DNA of 61,831 nucleotides from Gnetum montanum (GCA_015680685.1 MNCI01000566.1:136420-198250); one strand, 5' to 3'. Positions 33,203 to 43,234 are shown, counted from the stretch's first letter. A program made the numbers and translations. The notes: a model not told the origin generated them from the letters alone.

Positions 33203-35428
33203 ATGAACACCACAAACACCACTGCTACAACCACCCAAGTCACCAACATCGTAGGCACCATGGCTGTCCAACAGCCCACGGTCCAACAGCCCGCGGTACA
33301 ACCCACAATGGGGCCTCGCCAATCCCTTAGATTGCAAGGGAGGAACCCGTTGTCTAACATCATAACTCAAGACCATTACAACTTCATATGCGTGAAAATA
33401 CAAGCCAGCCTAGCCGTGGACCGAGCCGAAATGGAAGTCAAGAGGCAATACGAACTTTTCTACAGGGGAGGACAAGAGTTCATTCTTTTCCCATACGACA
33501 TCATCCCTCTTCCAGAGCCTTACGCTGAGCTCATCACACAACTCCTCCTGCAAAGGAGCCAGTCGCTAGATCAACCTATAGTAAATCCTCAACCGGAAGA
33601 GAAGGATGAGTTCGCAGCTCAATCCAAGCATGAAGACTCATACCACACCCTTAGCCCACAAACCTATATAAACCCGTTGTTTCACCCATTCACGGGCGAA
33701 ACTACATTCCTCCAGCCACTTAACATCACGCAAGCGCATGCACCTCAACAAGACACAGCCGCTCTCATCCCCATTCCTCCACCAACCAATGTTCAAGTCA
33801 ATACGCTTCCCCTCGTAATTCCTCCCACAGCCATGGCACCCTCGTTCTTACAAATGCAACCCCCTCAAAACAATGTAGGAGTGACCTTCCCACCCCGCGT
33901 GATCGGGATGCCGCATGTGATACCGGCATCTACGTCTGCCCATTATATCCCCCGGGTCCAAACTCACGGAGCCCCTTTTACCGCTGTAACTCAACAAGTT
34001 CAAGGGATTCCTACACAAAACATGACCAGGCAATGGGCAGCGATTGGTGCTCAACCACATCAACCCCCTCACTACAACATACCACCTCATACAATTCCAC
34101 CGGTCAACATCCCCCAAACGCAACCACAACAACAGCAACCCCCTGCCTATAGTTTGCCACCTCTGATACCACCCGCTATAAATATTCCACAAGTACAACC
34201 GCCAACTACACAGCTTTCAGCCTTCCAACCTACTATTCAACAATCCAATCTGCACACTGTACCACATCCACAACCTGCCATCTCACCTAGCGCTCAAGAC
34301 TAGGCTGATGCTAAGAAACTAATGCAGGAACTAACTGACGAGGTCAAACGCCTCAAGATGGCCGCCGACGGAGAGTTGAAGGTAGTGGACTTTTACCACG
34401 ATGACCCCATTAGCTCTTCCATTCTGCCCCTAACCTTACCCAAAGGTGTATCATTGCCTACGCTAACTAAATATAACGGGGAGATGGACACCAATGCTCA
34501 CCTTATAACATTTAGACTCGAATGCGCATTACTTCAGGCATGGCCACATGCCATTTTGCGAGTGTTCCCTATGTCTCTCGCAGGGAGAGCACTTGATTGG
34601 TATCGGGCCTTGCCAAGAAACTTGATATTTTCTCTAGAGGAGTTGTTACATCAATTCGTCACCAGGTTCAAGTATAACTTGAAACCTGAAGCGACACTTG
34701 ACAGTCTTATACAGGTCAAACAAGCACCTCTAGAACCCGTACAAAAATTCATCCAAAGGTGGAGTGCTGCTCTCAATGAGCTCCATGAGCCGATCCCATA
34801 GACGTATCTGCTCACCATTCTAAAAGGGTCTGTCAACAACTTTTTTAAATCCAAGTTATATTATCTCAACGTGCGCAACCTCAATCAAGCCTTTGTATAG
34901 ATTAAAAACATAGAGGCGGCCCAAAATAGTCATGACCTTGCGTATCTAGCCTTTAAGAATCAACACAGTAAAAAAGATAAAGAAAAGGCAAAAAAAACTA
35001 TAGCAGCGTTGGCAGAAACACAATAAGCAAACATGGGACAACAAAGCAAACTGCCTGTTGCCCCTACTAATTACACTACACCCACTCCTACGACCGCACC
35101 AGAATCATCCTCATCACAAAACCCAACACCGAATCGTACAAGAAACTTCGAGAGGAAAGAACCCTCCCAATACACACCACTACCCATGAAACCATCACAG
35201 TTGTTTGACCAACTCCTGAAGGCTGGGTTAATGAAACCCAAATAGTTATCCCTTGCTGCTATCCAGAGACATGATCGGTTCTGTCAACTGGTTCAGAACC
35301 CAAGCTCAGCAACGCCAAATGAACCCCCAGTACCAAAAGGTTTTAAAATGGATCGCTTCTGCGACTATCACCAACGTAATGGGCATGGCACGGACTATTG
35401 TTTCACCCTGAAACAAGACATCCAATGA
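33203..35428 (+). pseudogene. gag: gag of element C (six in-frame stops)
   Basis: ATG at 33203 (MNTTNTTATT) begins a single frame that continues into the protease at 37414. Residues 1-366 are Pro/Gln-rich. The capsid-like domain lies at about 34460-34800 (NAHLITFRLECALLQ, GRALDWYRALPRN, PLEPVQKFIQRW). The zinc knuckle CDYHQRNGHGTDYC (35355-35400) is the Tat-type C-x2-H...GH-x4-C form. Stops lie at 34301, 34799, 34898, 35024, 35243 and 35426 (TAG, TAG, TAG, TAA, TAG, TGA), all one transition from Gln, Arg or Trp codons. The frame itself is unshifted over 2.2 kb. Confidence 0.88.
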
Positions 35429-37414
35429 ATGATTGATGGAGGTCAGATCACTTTTGACGAAGCCAACCCGGTCCAATCGCAAAACCAAGCCATGGATGTG
35501 TATAAAGACCCTCTAAATACCAAAGAGGCACCATACGTCATTAATACAATCTATCTTGATAACGAACCTGAGACACCTAGCATTAACACTGTCTATTCCC
35601 ACCATGATCAGCAAACGCCTAATAAACCATTTGTAGTGTGTATTCCGTCCACTATACAAACATCCGTACCTCAACCTTCATGCCCCCCGCAGAAACCTGA
35701 TGTCATCAGAGTACCTCCTACCGTAGCAACTTCTAACACCCCGACCCACGAAAAACCCTACGTGGTGCGCGTACCTCCCGCCGCTACCACCGTAAACATA
35801 CCAGCACCTCCTATTCGGCCCACTCCCTACGTAGTCCGAGTACCACTCGCAGTCGCAACAGCAGAGGTACAACCTCCTGCTAGGCCAACTCCATACATCG
35901 TTAGGACACCTGAACGTCCTAGTGATCCTCAATCCTCCATTTCCCAGACACAAAATAAACCAAGCCCCTATGTCATCAAGGTGGCTAGCCAGTCTGGCAC
36001 TCAACTGCATGCGACTGTCCAACCGCAACCCCGCCCGACTCCATATGTGGTACAAGTCCAAAAGCAACCTGAGGCCTCAAAACCAACTGCACCTCTGCGT
36101 CACACACGAGAACGCCTAGCGGATAAGCTCACACGCGAACGCTTGAAGAAGGAGCGTCAACGGCTAGCCGTAGGACCTCCTAAACCTACTCCGCTAAACG
36201 CAATACCTATGAAGCCATCTAACGATCAACCAAACACACGCCATGACAGTGAATCATCTAGAAAACACGATACGTCTAAAACAACGACTCCGGGCAAAAA
36301 CGACAAACCAATGAAGCACGAAATAAAACTGTTGGGCCCAATGGACCAAGTCACTGTCAATAAACATGCGCCCAACAGTAGAGACTTAGCAACAGCCCTA
36401 ACACAGGTCACACGGGTGCTCAAACAAAAGAACACTTCACTGAGCTTATACGACCTAGTGCTAACATCTCAAACCCATCGTGAAGCTTTAGTGCGCATGT
36501 TAACATCTGTCCCAGTGAGCGAGGACTTGCCTCCAAATGAACCTTTGATTCATGCGGTCATGTACTCGCCCCAAGGGTCAACTTCCAAACCATTAAGGTT
36601 CAACAATGACAACATCAAGGTGGACAAGAAAATAGGAAAGGTAACAATAGCCCCTATGTTCATAACAATACGGGTAAACCAATTCAAGATACATAGGGTC
36701 CATGTAAATAACGGAGCTGCCACAAACGTCGTCCCATATCCCATCATTGAACAACTCGGGCTCACAGAGCTAATCAGACCAACTGGCACTACATGCTTGA
36801 AATCATTCAGCGAGTCGTGTGTGATGGTCAAAGGCACTATGACTTTAGACTTCATAGCAGGGGATCAATTCCCCACCTCCGCTGACTTTGTGGTGATTGA
36901 TGAAATGCCAGGGTTCAACCTTATATTGGGAAGGCCCTGGCTAGCCCAACTGAAAGCAGTCTCTTCCCCTATACACCAAGAGATCTACCTGTCGTACGAA
37001 GGTGGCGAAATTGTTATACACGGGGAGGTTGCTACACCCATCATCTCATCGTACATAGACACAAAACAAGGCTTAGAGGTTAAGCTTGAAGAGCTGAGAC
37101 AACATGACATAAATGAACAACAACCGGTAAGCGATAATCCTTTAAACGCAAAGAAAGATCCACCCAAAACAGAAGTACCTGGGCCTGACATTGTACATAC
37201 GCAACCTCACCTAGAAACCACAACTGACATAGAAACCGTGATACATGAAAAAGTGCAAGAAAACACTAACGCAGAAACAATTCCATCAGACGTCCCTTGG
37301 GCTGAATTACCATTCAACGTGATCAGCGAAGGGGACGTTGAATATAGAATCGTACCCGCTAACACATCTCCCAACGTTAAAATGCGAAAAATCCAAAAAT
37401 TACTAAACCAATAA
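35429..37414 (+). CDS. pol: gag tail with PYVVRVP repeats and aspartic protease of element C
   Basis: 661 open codons continue the gag frame. Residues about 65-215 hold six to seven copies of a (K/R)P-x-PYVVRVP unit separated by Pro/Ala/Thr-rich linkers. A basic Lys/Arg-rich stretch follows (about 36100-36200). The protease domain lies at about 36600-36960: VHVNNGAATNVVP takes the place of the catalytic hydrophobic-D-[ST]-G-A motif, with Asp replaced by Asn, and FNLILGRPWL is the typical protease-end motif. The enzyme is therefore predicted inactive. The ORF closes at 37414, short of RT; in active relatives it may be joined to RT by splicing (acceptor-like site at 42107). Confidence 0.82.
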   Translation: MIDGGQITFDEANPVQSQNQAMDVYKDPLNTKEAPYVINTIYLDNEPETPSINTVYSHHDQQTPNKPFVVCIPSTIQTSVPQPSCPPQKPDVIRVPPTVATSNTPTHEKPYVVRVPPAATTVNIPAPPIRPTPYVVRVPLAVATAEVQPPARPTPYIVRTPERPSDPQSSISQTQNKPSPYVIKVASQSGTQLHATVQPQPRPTPYVVQVQKQPEASKPTAPLRHTRERLADKLTRERLKKERQRLAVGPPKPTPLNAIPMKPSNDQPNTRHDSESSRKHDTSKTTTPGKNDKPMKHEIKLLGPMDQVTVNKHAPNSRDLATALTQVTRVLKQKNTSLSLYDLVLTSQTHREALVRMLTSVPVSEDLPPNEPLIHAVMYSPQGSTSKPLRFNNDNIKVDKKIGKVTIAPMFITIRVNQFKIHRVHVNNGAATNVVPYPIIEQLGLTELIRPTGTTCLKSFSESCVMVKGTMTLDFIAGDQFPTSADFVVIDEMPGFNLILGRPWLAQLKAVSSPIHQEIYLSYEGGEIVIHGEVATPIISSYIDTKQGLEVKLEELRQHDINEQQPVSDNPLNAKKDPPKTEVPGPDIVHTQPHLETTTDIETVIHEKVQENTNAETIPSDVPWAELPFNVISEGDVEYRIVPANTSPNVKMRKIQKLLNQ

Positions 37415-37424
37415 ATAACAAAAA

Positions 37425-37757
37425 CGCCCTGGTCTGAAATGACGTTAAACTACCACTAGTCCAGGATGACGTTAAACTATCATGTCCGCAACGACATAAA
37501 ACTAGCCACCATCAGAAATGGTCGGTCAACTGAGAAATCCACCCGTGTCATTCGAAACGTCCCTTGCTTACGCTGGGGCCCGAAATAGCCTTAAACTATG
37601 CATATGGCCCGAAATGGCCTTAAACTATGCATATGGCCCAAAATGGCCTTAAACTATGCATATGGCCCAAAATGGCCTTAAACTAGTGCGAATCTGGCCC
37701 GAAATGGCCTTAAACTAGTGCGTACGTGGCCCGAAATGAGCTTAAACTAGATCATCC
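37425..37757 (+). repeat. Tandem array 1 of element C (29/32-bp units)
   Basis: Units GGCCCGAAATGGCCTTAAAC begin at 37577, 37606, 37635, 37664 (29-bp steps), 37696 and 37728 (32-bp steps). More diverged units with TTAAACT lie upstream to 37425. Related units occur at 41844-42023 and, weaker, at 45600-45960. Confidence 0.88.
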
Positions 37758-37850
37758 ACTTATAATTCGTTTTTCTCCCAAATTCTGATTCACTATTCGA
37801 ATTTACGCCTACATTGTTATGTTGTCCTTTTTCACAATTATCTTTCAGTC

Positions 37851-38002
37851 CTACTTATAATCCACAAAATCCATTTTACTTGGCATCTCTGTCCAAGTAA
37901 ATGGCCCATGAGTGCAAGACGGACTAACCTCCGCAGTCCTTTCAGGGGGAACCATTTTCATGGGCACGTCCAGTCACATTGTTCTAGTTTCACTACCTTC
38001 GT
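37851..38002 (-). pseudogene. Antisense gene, last exon (exon 6)
   Basis: The AG acceptor is at 38004-38003. The exon joins exon 5 in phase through G|AC and runs to a TAG at 37853-37851, with one internal TGA. It is Met/Pro/Glu-rich with no recognised domain. Confidence 0.55.
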
Positions 38003-38094
38003 CTGGTAGGGATGAAAAAATAAAAGTAAGACACCATAAAACGACAACTCACAAAGTAACATAATAAAATAAAAGAAAACATACCGTGTTCCCT

Positions 38095-38336
38095 GTCCCC
38101 TTCTGGGTTTGGAGGGTCGCCAAGGTCTAACCTTCCCTTGAGGAACCTACTGAACATCTCATCGACACCACTCTAGTCATCCACCAGTTCAGTCTCCGTG
38201 GTGTCTTCCCGTAGCTCCTCCGTTTTTTCTACCTGATCCTTGCTGGCCTCTTCCTCATCGGTCACTAACTCTGTTGCAGTTTCCTCCTCTTCAATAATAG
38301 TCTCTAATTCCTGCCTCCTCACTTCTCGAGTCAAGT
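38095..38336 (-). pseudogene. Antisense gene, exon 5 (acidic)
   Basis: The exon begins after TTCAG and ends at the donor GTATGT (38094-38089). It is very rich in Glu, Asp and Thr (EEEETATEL and EELREDTTETEL). One in-frame TAG lies at 38175-38173. If that is the true stop, exon 6 is untranslated. Confidence 0.6.
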
Positions 38337-38426
38337 CTGAAGGCATCAGTGGCATGTAAGTGGTCAAAGTAAAAATTATGAATAAGACGAAAACCATAAA
38401 GCAACAAGTGTACTAAGTTTACTTAC

Positions 38427-39473
38427 CTCGGGCAGGCATCTTGAAATGTATACGCTTAACCTGTGGCTCGTCCACATTTGAGGCCTCCTCGGTTGAACGT
38501 TCACGCTTTGTCAGCTTCGACTTGGCCTTGCCAATGGTCTCTTTGATGACCCATTCTGCTCTTTTCGCAGTATAGGGCACGTCGTCTGGTTCCAACCCCA
38601 CACTGTCACGTGTATGGATTGAGGTACCAGATGATCCCCCTGTCATGATAGATACGGATTCATCAATTCCCTCAGGCGCATCCTGGGACTCGGCTGTTTC
38701 AAACAAATGGTTCATCCACGGGCAGGATAATTGACCTTGGTCCCGTAGAACGTACTTATTGTCTACGCGAACCACTAGAAATTCGGCCAAGCGGAGAAGA
38801 TAACCAGCAAAGAAGGCAAAGGTAAAGTGGGACTGCGCCTCGACATTTGAGCACAATCATACTATCTCCTTATGTAGGCCCGACAACAAAAATTGGGCCC
38901 AGTTATAACGCATTCCGGTTTCTAGGATGGTTCGCATAATACGCACAACCTCAACACCAAGACTCCGCACCTGAGAAAGGGATTTAGGGAATACTCGTGC
39001 CCTAAACAAGGGATATAATTCATTCACTTCCTCAACCTTTGACTTCCCCTGCATAGGGAATCCCTTAGCACCCTTGGTAATGCCCAACCAGTCCTCTAAT
39101 TCACGCACCGTATGGAGCTCTTTATGCACCCTGTCCAAAACTACACTTATACCATCCACCGGTACACCAAACAGGTTCGAAAAGAATTTAGGCGATAGAT
39201 GGAAAACTATCTTAACACCCTTAATCCAGGTGCTATAGTAAGAGACAGAGTTGTCGAACAAATCAACAATTCCGATCATTTCAACTATTGATACATCAAG
39301 ACTAGGGGTGGTGAAGAGCTCCATAAGGCCGGCATCGTCTAAACAACGGACGATGGACGACGAGGCATGAGTGCGCAACCATTTCTGAGCCTTACTGATC
39401 TCCCCGAACTTCATCGAGAGGGTACTCTCAGTTCGTCCGGTTGTGACAGGGTCCCCGCCATGAGGGAAATCAA
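38427..39473 (-). pseudogene. Antisense gene, exon 4: plant-transposon-protein-like region
   Basis: 349 codons with a single TGA (38859-38857). STWIKGVKIVFHLSPKFFSN (about 39230-39170), then ELYPLFRARVFPKS and GMRYNWAQFLLSGL (about 39030-38870), follow the layout of the plant transposon protein family (PF20167-like): a conserved 'G-h-x-h-x-F-S-P' block, then a helix-rich 'YNWAQ' block. A Lys/Glu-rich, possibly nuclear C-terminus precedes the donor GTAAGT (38426-38421). This assignment rests on pattern only. Confidence 0.6.
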
Positions 39474-39562
39474 CTGTAAATACAATTCAAAATCATCATA
39501 TCAGTATAACCCCCGGCAGTTGAACAAACACATTAACACATTTAGAAAATATTGTCACTTAC

Positions 39563-39800
39563 CTTCAGTAGTGGACTTAGAGGTGCTACCCAAGTCAGAG
39601 TCACAAGAAAAAATTGGCCCCTTATGCAACCAATCTTCATGCAATCACCCTCGAGCTTTGCATTGTGTGAACGCTCTAGAGAATCGTTTGTGAAAATGGC
39701 TGATATTACCCTTGGTTTGAGCTAATACAGCTCCACGAAGGGTGGGACCCGCCATAAAGGTCTCTAGAGTGGTACGAGCTAGAGCAAGCCCATCATCCTC
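39563..39800 (-). pseudogene. Antisense gene, exon 3
   Basis: The frame is open but for one TGA, with ARTTLETFMAGPTLRGAVL early and a Lys/His-rich end. It closes at the donor GTAAGT (39562-39557) with a phase that fits exon 4. The 5' edge is uncertain. Confidence 0.5.
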
Positions 39801-39887
39801 AACACATGTTCCGTTTGGGTTGAACGGATGTCAAAATAGAAGCAAACGCCAAACGGTGAAAAGAAACAATAAGCTTAAACGATCCTA

Positions 39888-40425
39888 CCTATCCACTCAG
39901 AAAACTGTGCCAGGAGGGTTCTGGAACAACGTGTGCGTGCGCGCAGCTAAAAACAGAGTGTTGTTCAGATAATCGCGTCCTCGTGGCAATAGGTCCCACA
40001 TGCGCGTTAACAGGCGAGTAGATTTTGGCCCACCAGAGGGACCACCCTCGATCACAAGCGGCCCCTCGTCAATGTCTTCCATGAAGACCATGACACCCTC
40101 CAAGGCTCTTGGCAACATGGCCTCAAGCACGCTTCGTGCCACTTATTCACTCAGATGCGACCAGACAACCACCTTGAATCTGTCCAAGATAAAGGCGAGG
40201 AATTCACACGCCCCTTCCCTGAACCATACCCCATTATCGTCAATAGTCAAATCAGGGGTGGGTTCATCGGCCTTAATGGGGCCAAACCACGTCAGTACCC
40301 CCACTAGCTCAACTACTAGGAGAAAAGGTTCAGTGTCCCTCCAATCAACCAAAATGCCACGATAAATTAGCCATGCATGAAAATGGTATGAAGAACAAAA
40401 TTTCACATTGTAGGCCGAAACTTAG
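39888..40425 (-). pseudogene. Antisense gene, exon 2: catalytically dead FCP1/NIF-like HAD region
   Basis: Three landmarks occur in the right order and spacing for the NIF/FCP1 family (PF03031-like). PFLLVVELVGVLT (40327-40291) stands where LLVLDLDGTLV is usual. CEFLAFILDRFKVVVWSHL with the following helix (about 40205-40145) matches the EFL...F-E-V-x-V-W-[TS]-S motif. NTLFLAARTH followed by NPPGTVF (39965-39896) stands where NTLLIDDSP...NPPxTAxF is usual. Both nucleophile-motif Asp residues and the later DD pair are replaced, so no phosphatase activity is expected. Two in-frame stops (TAA near 40145, TGA near 39895). It looks like a captured host gene fragment. Confidence 0.6.
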
Positions 40426-40439
40426 AAAAATTACTAATT

Positions 40440-41110
40440 GTTTACGCTTGGCGTATACGCCGGGCGTATACACTGTCAAAACTATTTACGCTCGACGTAT
40501 ACAGTGGGCGTATACGCTATCAAAATTCTTTACGCTCGGCGTATACGCTACTTAACTCGGCGTATACGCTGTCAAAAGCTGTTTAACTCAGCGTATACGC
40601 CACCAACAAAGTGTTCGCACTTATTCGCAGTTGGCATATACACTGTAAAACTAGTTTACGCTGTGAAAACAATTTTCGCCATGACAACAGGTCTACACTA
40701 TACACCGCCTGAAAAAGAACAAACTATTCACGCGCAGCGTATACGCTGTGAAAATTCTCAGCGTATACGCCATAAAACCCTTCAGTGTATACACTGTGTA
40801 AACAGTTTACGCTGAACACTGTGTAAATAGTTTATGCTGAATACTATGCAAACAGTCAGCGTATATGTCGTAAAAAAAATAGTCAGCGTATACGCTGTGA
40901 AAATCATCTACACTTCATGCTGGTAAAATTGTTTACGCTGTGCATTGACAAAACAGATTACGCTACAAATAACTTAGGCTATGTACAGTATACGCTCTTC
41001 GTTCTAGAGACCCTCTACGCTGTGAACTTACGCTCAATGTATAGAAACCCTCTATGCTAACTCTCTACGATAGGCGTATACGCCGAAGCTCTCTATGCTA
41101 CTGAGACTGT
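40440..41110. repeat. GCGTATACGC palindrome array in element C
   Basis: More than ten copies of the self-complementary GCGTATACGC core and its variants, spaced 20-60 bp, are mixed with TTTACGCTG. It lies within the probable first intron of the antisense gene. The same decamer is repeated in U3 of the C 3' LTR (47240-47540). Confidence 0.85.
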
Positions 41111-41611
41111 TTCCGCTACGAAACATGTACAGATGAAGATAACTAACAGAGGCAGGATCAGAGCCTACCTATGTGACGATCTGGGCCACGATGGAACCCT
41201 CGGCCTGGGCAGACACTGCAGCATGGCCTCACTCTCCTCCACGAAAGTCAGGTCAGGTCCCTTCCTCCCCTGGCCTTCCACTTCCTTCCCCTTGCCCATT
41301 TCGGTGTCCTCTACACTGGGATCGACAAGTTTACGCTCAGGGTCGAAATCGCTCACACCTATGCTGAGCCTCTACATCGAGTTGGAGTCTTTATGCTCAC
41401 GTTGAGTTGGGATGTCTACGCTGACGCTTCGACCTCTACGCTCTATGCTTACGCTCAGGGTTTGGTCGTTTACGCTTACGCTCGGGGTTTGGTCGTTTAA
41501 ATTTACGCCAGGGTTTAGTGGTTTACGCTTACGCCGGGTCATCTACGCTTACGCTTACGCTCGATGTCGACGCTCACTTCAAATCCGTAATGTTTGCAAA
41601 TGATACCCCTA

Positions 41612-41623
41612 CCCTTTATATAG
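41612..41623 (-). promoter_or_regulatory. TATA-like box for the antisense gene of element C
   Basis: On the minus strand it reads CTATATAAAGGG and lies about 240 bp upstream of the possible first coding exon. It is a candidate only. Confidence 0.4.
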
Positions 41624-41843
41624 CGCTCCACCACTGCCACCGCCGCCACCTTGCGGTTTGTCTCTTTTTGCTTTTTTTTTTACTCATTTTAATCAAAATT
41701 TGTTCAAAGATAAAATAGTGTATATATATATATATATATATTTAAAATAAAACAAATAGTACTACATCCCGGTTCCCCTGTAAACCCAACTTCAGATGTC
41801 CACACCGAACATTCTAGCGCAAACTCTCCTGTGTACATTATAC

Positions 41844-42023
41844 GGCCCAGTATGGCCTTAAACTACCATGGTGGCCTGGTATGGCCTTAAACTGCCATGG
41901 CAACCCGGTAAGGCCTTAAACTGCCACATACAAACCCCCTATGGCCCGGTATGGCCTTAAACTGCCACTCACAGCCCGGTAAGGCCTTAAACTGCCATGC
42001 GTCCCGGTGTGACGATAAACCAC
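41844..42023 (+). repeat. Tandem array 2 of element C
   Basis: Five to six units of about 30 bp read GGCCCGGTATGGCCTTAAAC, with TGCCA following. They are related to array 1 and lie on the other side of the antisense gene. Confidence 0.85.
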
Positions 42024-42084
42024 CATCATGCATGTACACACGAATTACGCTACCAGAGAACATGGAATAATACATGTTAGCTCA

Positions 42085-42107
42085 TTCCGCTCTCTATTCA
42101 TTGGCAG
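42085..42107 (+). promoter_or_regulatory. Candidate 3' splice site before RT of element C
   Basis: A pyrimidine-rich run and TTGGCAG (42101-42107) precede the codons GAG-CA..., after which RT is open and conserved. Ogre-type Tat elements are known to remove an intron between protease and RT. A donor was not fixed; GTAAGC at 37127-37132 is one possibility. Confidence 0.4.
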
Positions 42108-43234
42108 GAGCAAGCCCGATGGATTATCAGCATTTATCCGCACCGTTAATCATCGATGGGCCGCACGGAAAGATCGCAAGGGACATCGACATAAATCTCA
42201 TCCACTTAAGTTTATCAACGGATGATGCAGTCATAGCCTCAACATGGCAAACCATAGATAACTACAAAGGTATGACAAAGCCCCTTGACATAGAAGCTGA
42301 AAACATCACCGAAGATCCGTTGACCAAAATCCCCATCGCCATGCCCGATGGAGAAATTAAAATATTAAAACTAAGTACATTACTGCAACCTCAACTGGCC
42401 AAAGACATAGAGGATGTGCTTAGGGAAAACATAAAGGCATTTGCTTGGTCATACACGGACATGCCTGGATTGGACCCTCGAATCATCCAGCATAATATTA
42501 TCCTTGATCCAAAATTGAGGCCAGTGAAGCAAAAGGCACGAAAGGTTAAACCTGAGGTGGCAATGGCAGTTCGCAATGAGATCACCAAGCTTTATCAGGC
42601 TGGTTTCATTCAGGCTGTTGATTACGCCGATTGGGTATCCAACATGGTCATTGTCCCAAAGAAGAACGGAAGCATTCGCTTATGCATTGACTTCTGGGAT
42701 CTAAACGTTGCAACCATAAAAGATGATTTTCCCTTACCCAGCATCGATCAACTTGTCAACTCGACCGCTGGGCACGCCCTATTATCTTTTATGGATAGCT
42801 TCTCGGGATACAACTAGATACGTATTAACCCGGAGCATCAGCTCTGAACTACCTTCATAACACCATGGGGAACCTTTTGTTATACAATAATGCCCTTCGG
42901 CCTCAAGAACGCTGGGGCCACATATCAACGGGCAATGACATTCATTTTTAGTGATTACATGTTACTTTCGCTCAATGACTACGTGGACGACATTGTGGTT
43001 AAATCGAAGACATCGGAACAACATGTACAAGATCTTGACTTAGTACTAAAACGTTGTTTAAAATATGAACTGAGACTTAACCCAAAGAAATGCGTCTTCA
43101 GCGTCAAAATAGGCAAAATGCTTGGATTCATAGCCTTGGAAGTAGGGATACGAGTAGACCCCGATAAAGTTAAGGCCATAACAAAACTTAAAACCACCTG
43201 GCAACCTTACCGAACTTCGAGGTCTACAAGGTAG
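42108..43234 (+). pseudogene. pol: Reverse transcriptase of element C
   Basis: Gypsy RT motifs occur in order: ADWVSNMVIVPKKNGSIR (about 42628), LCIDF with the catalytic Asp, DDFPLPSIDQLV, FMDSFSGYN (42790), WGTFCY..MPFGLKNAGATYQR (about 42870) and YVDD at 42980-42991, so the three catalytic Asp are present. Two stops (TAG 42815, TGA near 42846) and a one-base frameshift near 43190 break it. The product would copy the element's RNA in the particle. Confidence 0.88.

Larger units (their letters stand above)
37851..41374 (-). pseudogene. Antisense multi-exon gene in element C: dead FCP1-like HAD region plus plant-transposon-protein-like region
   Basis: Reading the minus strand: a TATA-like box (41623-41612), a possible first exon (about 41374-41162, acidic/Lys-rich, ending at GTAGGC), a palindrome-filled intron, exon 2 (about 40425-39888), exon 3 (about 39800-39563), exon 4 (39473-38427), exon 5 (38336-38095) and exon 6 (38002-37851, TAG). 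Three introns have GT-AG ends with phases that agree: 39562-39474 (GTAAGT), 38426-38337 (GTAAGT) and 38094-38003 (GTATGT), of 89, 90 and 92 bp. The junctions of exons 1/2 and 2/3 are not resolved. About six in-frame stops look like C-to-T changes. Exon 2 resembles FCP1/NIF phosphatases and exon 4 the plant-transposon-protein family. Tat elements are known to carry extra antisense ORFs, usually between pol and the 3' LTR rather than inside pol. Confidence 0.65.

Noticed and set aside
33848-34198. Minus-strand open frames opposite gag of C
   Set aside because: They are shadows of a Pro/Gln-rich sense frame with conserved homologues. The genuine antisense gene starts beyond 37851.
40440-41600. 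CRISPR-like array of short repeats
   Set aside because: Spacing and units are irregular, the repeats are palindromic decamers, and the setting is a plant retrotransposon.
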